A stretch of DNA of 19,074 nucleotides from Pelagophyceae sp. CCMP2097 (Eukaryota > Sar > Pelagophyceae): the NCBI GenBank assembly GCA_026770575.1, contig MU657195.1:138756-157829 (forward strand). The letters run 5' to 3'. A model generated the notes under the pieces. It saw only the letters and a list, made by a program, of their open reading frames with translations. It was not told where the DNA came from and did not search any database. A program made the translations under genes and the position numbers. Shown here in pieces: positions 7,020 through 15,429 of the stretch; positions within the stretch are counted from its first letter, which is position 1; each line of letters begins with the position of its first letter.

Positions 7020-8700
7020 CTTGGAGACGGCCTCTCGACTAGTCGCCGGCCCCTCGAGAGGGCCCCTCGAAACGGTCTCTTAGGACAGCCTTTCGAGACG
7101 GCCCCTCGAAGAGGCCCTTCGAGACGGTCTTTTGAGACGGCCCCTCGAAACGGCGCCGTTTCGAAGGCCCTTTGAGATCTCGAGTTGGCCCCTCTCGCCG
7201 GCTTTTGAAGAGGGTCCTTTGAAACGGTCCCTGAAGAGGGCCCCTCTCGCCGGCTTCTCGAGACGAGGCCTCGAAACGGCGCTTTTTTGAATCTTCGGCC
7301 TTTGGGATCCCGGGCTCGACCAAAGCTCGACCACGACGGTGATTCGAGACGGGGCGTTTTTACGGCCCCTTGTCGAGGGCGCCTTCTCGAGGGAGGTGCA
7401 GACTCGAGCGTGCTTGGCATCTGAGAGCTCTTCGCAGCCGACGTCGACGGCCGGACTTTAACCCCTCTCCAATTGTAGGCGCCGTTGCGGGCCGATTCGA
7501 CGGGGAAGAGGCCTTTGTTCGACTTGGATTTGTTTCTTTTTTGTAGGCCGCTGAGCGCCGAAAAACCCGTCGCCGAAAAACCGGTGCGTTTGGAGGCGGC
7601 AACAAGGCGCCGACCGACGGGAAGTGGGACCTTTTGGGAGGGAAGTGGGACCTCATGGGATTCCTGCGAGACATTCTGGGATGCAGACTCTCCCATGTGA
7701 GCTGCCGTACGAGGGGCCAGATGGGCTCGTGGGCGCGAGGCTCGTGTCGTTGGCTGGTCCTTTGCCGGGGTCGTTGAACCGCCCAGAGGGACGCGCCCTC
7801 AATGGCGGTCTCATTGGCGGTCTTCAATGCGCTCGCAAGGCCTCTTTGGTAAGGTCTCACGCACGGTTCCTTGCGAACAAACTGACAGGGCCCCTTGAAG
7901 GCTCCTATCACGGGCCTCGACCCTCGCCAGGGCCGATTGTACGGGCCCCGAATCTGTGGCCTCGTACAACCACAAAGTCCCCGAATCTGTGGCCTCTGAC
8001 GGCCTCAAAGTGCGGTCAGAGGGCGGGCCTTGAAGCGCGATGCGCTCCAATCGTATGCACCCCTTGCGAGGGGCACCCTGCAACTCGGCCCTCTGCACGG
8101 GGCCTTGAAGCACGGGCCCCGAATCTCGAGTCCCTTCCAAGACGCCTTCTGGACGGCCCTTGGCAAGGCTCCAAAGTGCGGGCCCTGACGAGCCCTCGCC
8201 GCGCCTCCAACACGGCCCCCTGCAAGGCACGGTTGCGAGGCCCCCTCTTCTGGAAATGGCGCCCTTTTTTGGTCGAGCCCGGGGCGTTTCGAGCATCGAG
8301 AGTCGTCGAGTCCCGGGACATTCTCCTTGCGAGGCCCTTGGCAGGGGCCCTCGCAGAGCTCCTTGACCAGTTGCGACTCAATGCACGGGCCCTCGTACGG
8401 ACCCTTGCACGCTCCCTCGTACGGCCCCCTGCAAGTTTCGCGGGCAAGGCCTCTCGCAAAGTCCCCAAGGCTGCCTTCAGGACCGGTTCGATTCCGTCTC
8501 CAAGTTGCCTCGAGGGCCGTCGAGGGGCCGTCTCGAGGGCCTGGCGAAGCGTCTCCAGGCCGCTTTGAGGCATTCTCAAGGCCACCAAGAGGGCAGAGTC
8601 GTCTGAAGGACCGTCTCGAGGACCGTCTCAAAGACGCCCCGAGGGCCGTCTCGAGGGCCGTCTCGAGAAGCGATTTTGCACAAGTGTTTTGCTGAGATGC
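7020..8700. repeat. Degenerate GACGGCCCCTCGA-type repeat array
   Basis: Short words of the family GACGGCCCCTCGA recur every 13-25 bp with much variation. At 7030-7270 they read in that orientation, and at 8500-8670 mostly as the complement TCGAGGGGCCGTC. The middle (7740-8450) has the related words GGGCCCTCGTACGG and GCCCCTTGCAAGG, plus a local duplication of CCGAATCTGTGGCCTC (about 7949 and 7982). Long frames are open on both strands (377 codons minus, 314 plus), but they only translate the repeat. I therefore treat the stretch as non-coding. Confidence 0.6.
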
Positions 8701-8880
8701 ACCTGATTGGGCTTTGGAGGGATCCTTCGATGGTGCCCCGCGCCTCGGAGCGTGCCTTGTTGCCTTGGCGAAGAGCGTATACGGCCCCGGGGCGGGATTC
8801 GGCCCCAACGTCTGAAGACTTATTGGAAATAAACCGAAAACGTCTGAAACTATTTTGAAAATAGACGGGAAACCCTCTAG

Positions 8881-9118
8881 GCGAAATCCTCTTTGTACCA
8901 CGGCGTCGCGCTGCGCGCGGGCGGCCGCTGGGAGGCTTCGGTGACGCGCGGGAAGAAGTACGGGCTGGACGGCAAGGGTCAGCACTTGGGTTGGTGCTCG
9001 AGTGAAATGGAAGCTGCTTTGGCGGTCGACGCGTTTGCGCGTGTCTTTATGCCCGGGCACAAGATCAACATCGCAAAGACGGAGGAGCGTCTCGAATCCG
9101 ACCTCAAGGCGCGCGAAA
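8881..9118 (+). CDS. AP2/ERF-like DNA-binding domain exon (gene fragment)
   Basis: Codons from 8896 to 9072 encode about 59 residues with the AP2 pattern: YHGVALRAGGRWEASV (the YRGV...W.A motif), then HLGWCSSEMEAALAVDAFAR (the LG.F.t.eeAA.AyD.aA motif), ending GHKINI. AP2 domains bind DNA through a three-stranded sheet. KSSLYHGV at the start resembles the usual residues before an AP2 core. In this frame the codon just before 8881 is a stop (TAG) that also supplies a 3' splice site, CCCTCTAG, so I place the exon start at 8881; the upstream exon is not identified. After the domain an acidic/basic helix (KTEERLESDLKAR) follows, and then the protein-like signal shifts to another frame. The in-frame extension to 9726 is arginine-rich repeat translation and probably not real. 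This may be a decaying gene. Confidence 0.6.
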
Positions 9119-9530
9119 GCGTCGTTCGCCCAAGCCATCGAGGAGCAAAAGAGGCCTCAAGTGGCGATTTGCGGCGGCAGAGGTTTCAGAGTCGCAGGAT
9201 GGCGCCACTTTGCAGCGGAGAGGGGCCGACGGCGATTCGACCCTTGCGCCGCCTAGGTGCCGCTGGACGTGCGGCTGACTGTCGCCGGCGCCGAAGTCGC
9301 CGGCAGGCTCACCAAGGTGCGCCATGCCGCTTTCTGCAGAGCCAAACGCCCCTCGGCCTCCCACTAGGTTCGCTACGACCCGGCTCACAAATCCACGACC
9401 GAGGCCGACGCCCCGTGGCAGTGCGTAGAACCCCGTACACACGCCGTCGGGGATCAAAAAAGGGTGGAAATCCGCACCGGGGGAAACCCGATCCGTGGCT
9501 GGACGCAGGAGCAAGGACGGCGGGGTCGAG
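9113..9530 (+). pseudogene. Possible decayed continuation of the AP2 gene
   Basis: In the frame shifted by one from the AP2 exon, helix-like sequence continues (KASFAQAIEEQKRPQVAICGG). After a stop at 9254-9256 comes VPLDVRLTVAGAEVAGRLTK, then a second stop and VRYDPAHKSTTEADAPWQCV. These stretches look more protein-like than the AP2 frame at the same place. They suggest a frameshift near 9113 and two stops in a former exon, though an undetected intron could also explain the shift. The second part vaguely recalls Tudor-like chromatin modules, which I cannot confirm. Confidence 0.25.
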
Positions 9531-9665
9531 TTTCCAATTTGCGCCGCACCAAGAGGGGTTTTGGCTTTGTCGAAGCCTTGAAGGGTCGGGTTCGGGCCAC
9601 GACCAGATTCGCGGGTATAGGGGGGAGGCCAAAACGCACAAACCCGACAAACCCGAACCGTCGCT
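9530..9665 (+). repeat. Basic coding-like module, copy 1
   Basis: The translated text RRTKRGFGFVEALKGRVRA, followed by GRPKRTNPTNPNR, resembles text at 10195-10315 (LKRRGFVEIPNPPSKGRVRA, then RRPKRTNKTT). DNA words such as GGTCGGGTTCG and GGCCAAAACG are shared. This copy sits in the shifted frame of the AP2 remnant. It may be a shared domain or a dispersed repeat. Confidence 0.4.
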
Positions 9666-9965
9666 GCTTCGATCTCCGACCCTTGGAGACGGCCCTTTTC
9701 GACGGCCATTCGAAACGGCGCCTTGAGATGGCCCCTGGAGACGGCCATTCGAGACGTTGCCTGCAGACGGCCCCTCGAGAATGCCCCTCGGGACGCTCCT
9801 TTCGACGACCGTTCGAAACGGCGCCTCGAGAGGCTCGGACGGTCCCTCGTCGCTTGAGCGGTCCCTTGGACGGTCCCTTTGGACAGTTGCTTGGACGGTC
9901 CCTCGACGGGCCCTCTGTCGCTTTGACGGCGGCCCCTCGACGGTCCCTTGGACGGTCACTCGGCT
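9666..9965 (+). repeat. GACGGCCCCTCGA-type repeat array, second block
   Basis: GACGGCC(C/A)(T/C)TCGA-like words recur from 9680, passing into a sub-array of TTGGACGGTCCC between about 9850 and 9960. Orientation is the same as at 7030-7270. It separates the AP2 fragment from the AT-hook gene. Confidence 0.65.
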
Positions 9966-10181
9966 GCCATCGACTGCGGCCCCGATGCGACGTCCCCTGG
10001 GCGGGTCCTCGAAATGTCGCTTGGGCGGGCTCTCTATCAAACCATATATCAAACCATATGGCATTCCGTGCGAGGAACGGCGAAGGGACCCCGAAGACGC
10101 GCCTCTGACAAGGAACCCGGCGTGGGATAGGGCCCTTCAAAGAGGCCGGACAAGTGATCGTGCTGAGGCCGCCAAAGAGGG

Positions 10182-11745
10182 GCCCGTCCGGAGAGCAATT
10201 CGTACCAACTCAAGCGTCGCGGCTTTGTCGAGATACCAAACCCGCCTTCAAAGGGTCGGGTTCGTGCCAAAACCCACTCAAAGACGCGTCGGCCAAAACG
10301 AACAAATAAAACGACCCGCGGGTCTTCAGGGCGAACCCGTATCTGCTTGGATATCTCATCGCGCCATCCGAATTGCTCTGCTAGGTACTTTGTGGAATTG
10401 CCCGCGGCGGCGGCGAAGCGCGCGGGTCTGCCGGAGGCGTTTTGGGACGCGGTGGTCGGCGGGGATGCAAGGTAATTTACCTTTTGCGGGGCTATTATGG
10501 GGTATGGTGGGGTATGATCTTGCCCGAGGTCCGGGAGCGGGCCTCTTGGCCGCCAGAGGGCCGTTTCGAGGGCTCCGCCAGAGGGCCGTTTCGAGGGCCC
10601 CGCCAGCGGGCCGTTTGGAGGGTCTCTTGGCCGCCGCGAGAGCGCCTCGGTGGCGGCCTTGTTGCAGAGGGGGCGGGCGTAGGTTTGACGCCGTGGCTCT
10701 GGCGACCAAATCTCTGGCGACCAAACCGCACAAGAAATCCGTCGACAAGCGCCCCGCCGGCGAGGAGACGGCGAGCGCGCAGAAGCGCGGCAAAGTCGCA
10801 GAGGCCGAGGGCGAGGCTCCGGTGAAGAAAGTTGGCCGGCCGAAGAAGATTGAAACTGAAAAAATTGAAAACGCAGCTCCGAAAAAGCGCGGCCGCCCCA
10901 AGGCCGCCGCGGTGGACGCCGCCGAAGGCGTGGACGTGTCGAAGAAGAAGGTGGCCAAGGCGGCCGCGGAGGCGGCGCCGAAGAAGAAGGGGCGGCCCTC
11001 GTCCGGAGCCGAAATCGTCCTCCTCTCCCACTCCGGCATCGCCGGCGTCGTCGAGCCCGCCGCCGTCGAGGCGCCGGTCCTCGAGGCCGCCGAAACCGAG
11101 GCGCCGACGGGCGCAGAGGCTCTGCCGCCGAAGAAAGTCGGGCCCCCGTCCGCTGCCTCAAAGGCGGCCACCGCAGGCTTCGCCGCCGCCGCAGTGGCCG
11201 AACCACCGAAGAAGAGAGGCCGGCCCGCCGCCGCACCGGCCGCCAAAGCCACCGACGCGCCGATTCCCGAGGCCTTGCCCCCGAAGAAGAAGAAAGCAGG
11301 AAGGCCCTCCAACGCGACCAAACTGACCGCGACCGCCGCCGCGGCAGCCGCAACCGCCGCCGCGGAGCTGCGCGACGGCGCCGCGCAGACGGGCACGGCG
11401 GCAGTCTTGGACGTGCCCAAGGCGGCCCTGCCTTTGGCTTCGCCGCAACGCGTGCCCATGGCGTCTCCCTCGCGCGTCTCGGCGCTGCCCATGGCCGTCG
11501 TCTCGGCGCTGGTTGCCGCGGACGTGGCGCTGACTTGCGTCATGCCGAACCCGAAGCTTGCCAAGTCCAAGAGCGCGGCGCGCTACGACACGTACTCTTC
11601 GGCGAAGAGCGCCGGGGGGTTCATTTCGCTGGGCGGCAAGAATGCGGACCTGCAGCACGACATCCTCAAGGGCTTTATCACGCTGGACGGCGTGGAAGAT
11701 TGGCGCGAGCACGCCGTCGTGGTGGAAATGCAAAAGGGCGTCTGA
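10182..11745 (+). CDS. Multi-AT-hook nuclear protein, probably two exons
   Basis: The second exon (from 10668 or 10683 to the stop at 11743-11745) is lysine/alanine/proline-rich. It has five AT-hook cores: KKVGRPKK (GRP codons at 10834), KKRGRPK (10891), KKKGRPS (10990), KKRGRPA (11218) and KKAGRPS (11299). There is also one degenerate KKVGPPS (11140). AT-hooks bind the minor groove of AT-rich DNA, so a chromatin or transcription role is likely. After a long Ala-rich linker the C-terminus is a compact module (KSKSAARYDTYSSAKSAGGF, then ADLQHDILKGFITLDG). I think I have seen similar ends in algal proteins but cannot name it. Upstream, the frame ending FVELPAAAAKRAGLPEAFWD looks coding and stops at a donor, GCAAG|GTAATT (10472). 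Joining it to TTGTTGCAG|AG (10668) or GGCGTAG|GT (10683) keeps frame. The first start codon is not identified, and the open frame from 9757 is not the real N-terminus. Confidence 0.62.
10472..10667 (+). other. Predicted intron filled with repeat family
   Basis: The donor GTAATT at 10472 and acceptor TTGTTGCAG at 10659-10667 delimit a 196-bp intron (211 bp with the alternative acceptor at 10682). Its second half has three copies of GAGGGCCGTTTCGAGG-like words, the same family as the intergenic arrays, in complementary orientation to those at 7030 and 9680. Both acceptors keep the downstream frame. Confidence 0.5.
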
Positions 11746-11905
11746 AGAGGGCCGTATGAGCCTCTGACGGCCGGCGCTCTCAAAGGCCGGGCGCTCTCAA
11801 AGGCCGGGCGCTCTCAAAGGCCGTGCTTCCGCCGGCCGCCGGCCGCGCCACCGCTGCCCGTCGTTCACTGGAGGCCCTTTGGGAAGAGGGCCGTTTCGAG
11901 GGACT
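11746..11905. repeat. GACGGCCCC-type repeat, third block, with tandem CAAAGGCCGGGCGCTCT
   Basis: Directly after the AT-hook stop codon comes GAGGGCCGTATGAGCC. A tandem repeat CTCAAAGGCCGGGCG of about 17 bp in three to four units follows, and then GAGGGCCGTTTCGAGGG. This is the same family as the intron and the arrays upstream. Confidence 0.65.
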
Positions 11906-12541
11906 TGGACAAGCCATAATGATGATACATAAGCATACCGATAAAGTTGCTCGCTTCAGATCCGCGCTGTTTGGGGACTTTAAGGGCTATACCGCCCAAC
12001 CCGAATCATCGACTTCCAGGCCCGGAGGCCCGGTGCCTTGAAGAGCGCGTCGGCGCTTCAAGCGCGGCGTCTCCTCACGGAGGTAGGGGTCACAAACCGG
12101 CACTTTGGCCGTGGTTCGTCGGGGTGGCCGATCGGGGGGCGATGGAGCGGCGTAGTCGCGCGCATTTGAATTGCGGATTGACCGTGTTGTCACGTACCGT
12201 ACCCGCCTACCATCTCCATACCCCCACGATACCGAAATGATGCCCCCACCCTCTCCCTGTAGCCTTACACAACGGCCCCGGCGGACTTTAATTCAGCCTT
12301 TTTTTGAGTTAGAAACAAAATAAAATGTGCTCTGGGCCGTCAAGGATGCTATGAGTAGGTCCTGAGGCGCCGGATCGGTCCATGGGCCGTGGCGGGTGCC
12401 TTGGACCAGCCTCCATGCGCAGTGTGCGTCACGTGGTCATCTCGCTTTCCAAATATTTCGCCCTATGACCTGAACACACATGCGGGCGATGGGCACTCTA
12501 GCAGGGCCGGAGGACGCCACCTGGGTGTGGTCTGGTAAGGA
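11906..12541. other. Intergenic stretch, nothing recognised
   Basis: Short frames only, with no domain. No RNA gene was seen. Confidence 0.45.
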
Positions 12542-12597
12542 TCGACTTGCGGGGAACCCCATGAAATGGTCGACTTGCGGGGAACCCCATGAAATGG
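12542..12597. repeat. Perfect 28-bp tandem duplication
   Basis: The 28-bp unit beginning TCGACTTGCGGGGAACCCCA and ending TGAAATGG occurs twice with no mismatch (12542-12569 and 12570-12597). Each unit contains the small palindromic core GGGGAACCCC. Confidence 0.95.
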
Positions 12598-13310
12598 GCG
12601 CACCAAGCCGAACGCACCGCTCGATCCTAACCAGCGTCCCCGCAACCGCGCGCCCTGGGCAACCGCCAGAGTGGCGTTACGATTTCCCAGACCAAGTCCG
12701 CTGAGACCGTTATTCAAGTCCACAGGGTATCATGCTAGATACGAAGGGGGATTCTCGCCTCGACGTCGCGCACCTATGCGGCCGTTTACGCGATGGAAAA
12801 AAAAGTCTAAATACATTGCATATACGAGTATATATGCATATACATGTATATACAGTATAATGCAGTGCCCAAAATTTTATACACCGTATATTGCCACCTT
12901 TAATTCCGATGGACGCGAGAGAAAAGGCAGCTTAGGTGACACCGACGGTAAGTTACTTTGGGTCCGTGGTAACATTCCCAGATTATTCCCGGTAAAATAC
13001 CGTAAGGGTAACTTACTACAATATTACCGCCCGGTCGCTAGACACGTGTAGTTTGGATCAAGTGGCTTTCTCGTAATGACCCGCTGGGGGCAAAAGGGGA
13101 TTCATCGGATCATTATCCTTGGGGGTGATTGTGGGGCCCGGTATATATACCGCAACGTTTCTTACTACCCCAGCTTTTCGTGACATCACCTTAAGGGGGG
13201 CGCTTCGTTCCCTCGCTTGCGAGTGCGTTACCCGAGAGAAAGCGTCGAAAGGGGCCGTCTCCTGACCGTGCGAGGGGCCCCGTCGATGGTCCCGTCGACG
13301 GCCCCGTACC
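12598..13310. other. Intergenic stretch with AT microsatellite and palindromes
   Basis: No gene was recognised. The stretch has a TATAC/ATATG-rich microsatellite (about 12815-12860). It also has an inverted pair, GTAAGTTAC and GTAACTTAC, around 12949-13016 enclosing the hairpin CGGTA-AAA-TACCG, and a perfect 14-bp palindrome CGGTATATATACCG at 13139-13152. Confidence 0.5.
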
Positions 13311-13896
13311 CACAGCGGAGAATCGGCGATCCGACTGTCACCGAACCCGGACACTGTTTATATATGAAACGACACACGCGAGCGGCCATAGGAGACCCAC
13401 GCCAACTGGGAGACAGAGATGCTGCAACATTGGTATATTTTCGGCTCGGAGGCACTCTTCTCAGGCCTGGCACGCGCGAGCGCGGACGGCCGCGCGCAGA
13501 AGAAGCGCGGAGGCCGCTCCGTATGGTACCCGCGTCCCCTATAGGCCAAGAAGTTTGGCCTATAGAGGCCTCTGGAAAGCGCCGTGTCGACTTGCTTGAA
13601 TTCGAAATTCGGCGCTCGGCGGCAGCGCGCGAACGAGTGGGTCCGAAATCACACCTAAGACATATGTGCTCTGGATGGCACTGTACGTGGGGCTGATAAA
13701 CAAAGATCACAAAAAGAAACCCGCCTTCGACCCGATTACACTCTGACAACGGAGCGTCTCCACGACACTCTTCCAAGTCGTAGATTATGGCCACTCGTGC
13801 CGCGATACTCGCTGGAGACGTCGGCTTCACGGCCCTACAGATGGCGCACCAATCGGCGCCGGTCTTATAGGCCGATTGCGTGTTTTTCATGGGCAT
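13228..13896 (-). CDS. Hypothetical small ORF in copy A, core conserved in copy B
   Basis: The frame begins MPMKNTQSAYKTGADWCAIC and its first 75 or so codons (13896 down to about 13672) are kept in copy B. Within that core the copies differ at six synonymous third positions (such as GAT/GAC, GCC/GCT, TTT/TTC, ATC/ATT, CCA/CCG), at V/M and G/R, and at three adjacent residues. Text farther on (FLFVIFVYQPHVQCHPEH) is identical in protein. Beyond the core the frame stays open but the protein diverges. No family is recognised. The core lies inside the inverted-repeat-bounded segment. A short coding gene of a mobile element or a structured RNA are alternatives. Confidence 0.28.
   Translation of the reverse strand: MPMKNTQSAYKTGADWCAICRAVKPTSPASIAARVAIIYDLEECRGDAPLSECNRVEGGFLFVIFVYQPHVQCHPEHICLRCDFGPTRSRAAAERRISNSSKSTRRFPEASIGQTSWPIGDAGTIRSGLRASSARGRPRSRVPGLRRVPPSRKYTNVAASLSPSWRGSPMAARVCRFIYKQCPGSVTVGSPILRCGYGAVDGTIDGAPRTVRRRPLSTLSLG
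13539..13565. repeat. 11-bp perfect hairpin
   Basis: CTATAGGCCAA at 13539-13549 pairs perfectly with TTGGCCTATAG at 13555-13565 around a 5-nt loop. The equivalent place in copy B (about 14763-14790) has several changes that break the stem. Confidence 0.75.
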
Positions 13897-14029
13897 GACG
13901 TGCCTCGTACGAACGTCGGCCAGGTCTTAGAAAGCGCCGAGTTCCTAGCGCCACTTTTGTTTTAGCACCAGCTCATAGAGACGGGTATTTCCCGACACAT
14001 ATGTCTTAGGTGTGATTTGCGCACCACTC
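13635..14029. mobile_element. ~395-bp inverted-repeat-bounded segment, copy A
   Basis: The left arm starts GAGTGG at 13635 and includes a 23-bp stretch (13646-13668, starting AAATCACACC) whose exact reverse complement is at 13996-14018. The right arm ends CCACTC at 14029. Overall the arms are about 34 bp with a few mismatches between the outer hexamer and the perfect core. The corresponding segment in copy B has the same architecture with changed arm bases. No target duplication is clear at the edges, so mobility is inferred only from the inverted ends. Confidence 0.5.
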
Positions 14030-14365
14030 TGAGCGCCGTGAGCGCCCCTCCAAGTTGAGACCATTTCACACTTCGCCCCCGCATCTGGCCTATACGTGCC
14101 GGCGTCGAGTAAAGACGGTTCCCGCCCATAGATGAGACCCTATACTCGGACCCCAGACCCTCCGCTCGACGCCTGGGGCAAAGGCGCCCGCGCGCGAGGC
14201 GCCCGGAGAATGACCTCGAAATTGACCTCGCACATTTATGAATGTTACAGGCTCTCTGTCTCCCAGTTGGCGTGGACCGGCAATCTCCTTTTGGCGATCG
14301 CATGTGTTGCTGCGTAGTATATATGGTTATGGGCAATAAGTATCGCGCTTGTGTGAGAGCTGAGT

Positions 14366-14391
14366 CGCGGGTTCGAATCCCGGAGTCGGCA
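14366..14391 (+). other. tRNA-3'-half-like T-arm fragment
   Basis: CGCGGGTTCGAATCCCGGAGTCGGCA looks like a T-arm with B-box GGTTCGAATCC and the 3' acceptor strand of a tRNA. The expected 5' acceptor partner GCCGACT is not found within tRNA distance upstream. A loose A-box-like word (TAGTATATATGG at 14315) belongs to a duplicated block whose other copy (15927) lacks this T-arm. Hence I do not call a tRNA gene. It shares GTCGCGGGTTCGA with the fragment at 4960. Confidence 0.4.
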
Positions 14392-14500
14392 CTAGCCGGG
14401 GGAGTGCATATGTTGAAGGGGAGGGACGCGAGTACGGGAGCCACGTGCGAGGCACAACTCACGTACTGCGCAGGGACTTTGGTGTCCAGTCCACTCCGCC

Positions 14501-15121
14501 TCACGAGCAAGTCCCTCCGGCGGCGTGCGGGGGAGCACAGCGAAGAATCGGCGAACCGACTGTCACCGAACCCGGACACTGTTTATATATGAAGCGACAC
14601 ACGCGAGCGGCCATAGGAGACCCGCGCCAGCTGGAGAAAGAGTTTTGTGGAGCATTCGAATTTTGGGCTCTCGGAGACAAACTTCTCAGAGCTGAGACGC
14701 GCGGGCGCGCATGCCCAAGCGGAAGAAGAGCGCAGAGCCCGTTCCGTATGGTATCCGCGCCCCCTCTAAGGCAGGAAGTTTGAGGTATAGAGGCCTGTGG
14801 GGAGAGCCGAGTTGACTTGCTTGAATTCAAATTTCGGCGATTGACGGCAGCGCGCGAACGAGTGGGTCCAAAATCGCAGCTCGGAGATATGTGCTCCGGA
14901 TGGCACTGTACGTGGGGCTGATAAACAAAAATCACGAAAAGAAACCCGCGTTCGACCCGATTACACTCTGACAACGGAGCGTCTCCACGACACTCTTCCA
15001 AGTCGCCGACTAGGGCCACTCGTGCCGCGATACTCGCTGGGGACGTCGGCTTCATGGCCCTACAGATGGCGCACCAGTCGGCGCCGGTCTTATAAGCCGA
15101 TTGCGTGTTTTTCATGGGCAT
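14501..15121 (-). CDS. Hypothetical small ORF in copy B
   Basis: Starts MPMKNTQSAYKTGADWCAIC at 15121, paralogous to the frame at 13896 in copy A. The frame is also open upstream of this methionine. The core down to QCHPEH (about 14897) is well conserved, the rest is not. The same reading frame is free of stops in both copies over the whole core. No domain is recognised; a Cys-x2-Cys pair (WCAIC) is present. Confidence 0.28.
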   Translation of the reverse strand: MPMKNTQSAYKTGADWCAICRAMKPTSPASIAARVALVGDLEECRGDAPLSECNRVERGFLFVIFVYQPHVQCHPEHISPSCDFGPTRSRAAVNRRNLNSSKSTRLSPQASIPQTSCLRGGADTIRNGLCALLPLGHARPRVSALRSLSPRAQNSNAPQNSFSSWRGSPMAARVCRFIYKQCPGSVTVGSPILRCAPPHAAGGTCS

Positions 15122-15256
15122 GACGTGCCTCGTACGAACGTCGGCCAAGTTTTGGAAAGCACCAAGTCCCGAACGCCACATTCGTTTGTGACTCCCGGGG
15201 ATGTGCCTCGGTGAGTAGATCACGAAATTCTGAAAGCTGCGATTTGGGCACCACTC
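14860..15256. mobile_element. ~397-bp inverted-repeat-bounded segment, copy B
   Basis: The left end is GAGTGG (14860), with AAATCGCAGCT at 14871-14881. The right end has the exact complement AGCTGCGATTT at 15235-15245 and CCACTC ending at 15256. Copy A has AAATCACACCT in both arms, so at two positions both arms changed together. Inside, the ORF core is conserved. Confidence 0.5.
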
Positions 15257-15429
15257 TGAGCGCCGTGAGCGCCCCTCCAAGTTGAGACCATTTCACACTT
15301 CGCCCCCGCATCTGGCCTATACGTGCCGGCGTCGAGTAAAGACGTTCCCGCCCATAGATGAGACCCTATACTCGGACCCCAGACCCTCCGCTCGGCGCCT
15401 GGGGCAAAGGCGCCCGCGCGCGAGGCGCC

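Larger units (their letters stand above)
13311..14319. repeat. Copy A of a ~1-kb direct duplication
   Basis: From CACAGCG at 13311 this segment aligns colinearly with 14536-15932, an offset of about 1225 bp. Some blocks are nearly identical (13650-13925, 14022-14205, 14262-14316), while others (13410-13640, 13930-13995) are clearly diverged. Copy A lacks the MITE present in copy B. The uneven similarity suggests either selection on certain blocks or partial gene conversion. Confidence 0.85.

Noticed and set aside
5886..7175. 429-codon plus frame (Asp/Ala/Pro-rich)
   Set aside because: Open because of the repetitive GC-rich DNA. It has no signal peptide and runs into the GACGGCCCC repeats. 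The minus frame has a signal peptide and Ser/Thr-rich composition, but certainty is limited.
7006..7696. 5' part of the 618-codon minus frame
   Set aside because: Translates the degenerate repeat array upstream of the apparent signal peptide.
7020..8700. CRISPR-like regular array
   Set aside because: Repeat words vary in sequence and spacing, there are no uniform spacers, and the window is eukaryotic.
7624..9138. 314-codon plus and 377-codon minus frames
   Set aside because: Both read the same repeat array; neither has a domain or a consistent composition boundary.
9757..11745. Continuous 662-codon plus frame as a single protein
   Set aside because: Its first 300 codons run through repeat arrays and a predicted intron. 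Only the part from about 10683 has coherent AT-hook protein character.
14308..14391. Full tRNA gene
   Set aside because: The T-arm and 3' acceptor strand are good, but the acceptor stem has mismatches and the A-box-like part belongs to an independent duplicated block.
13962..14579. 205-codon minus frame containing DSGIRTRDSA
   Set aside because: That phrase is the antisense translation of the tRNA-like T-arm at 14370, a well-known false-protein signature.
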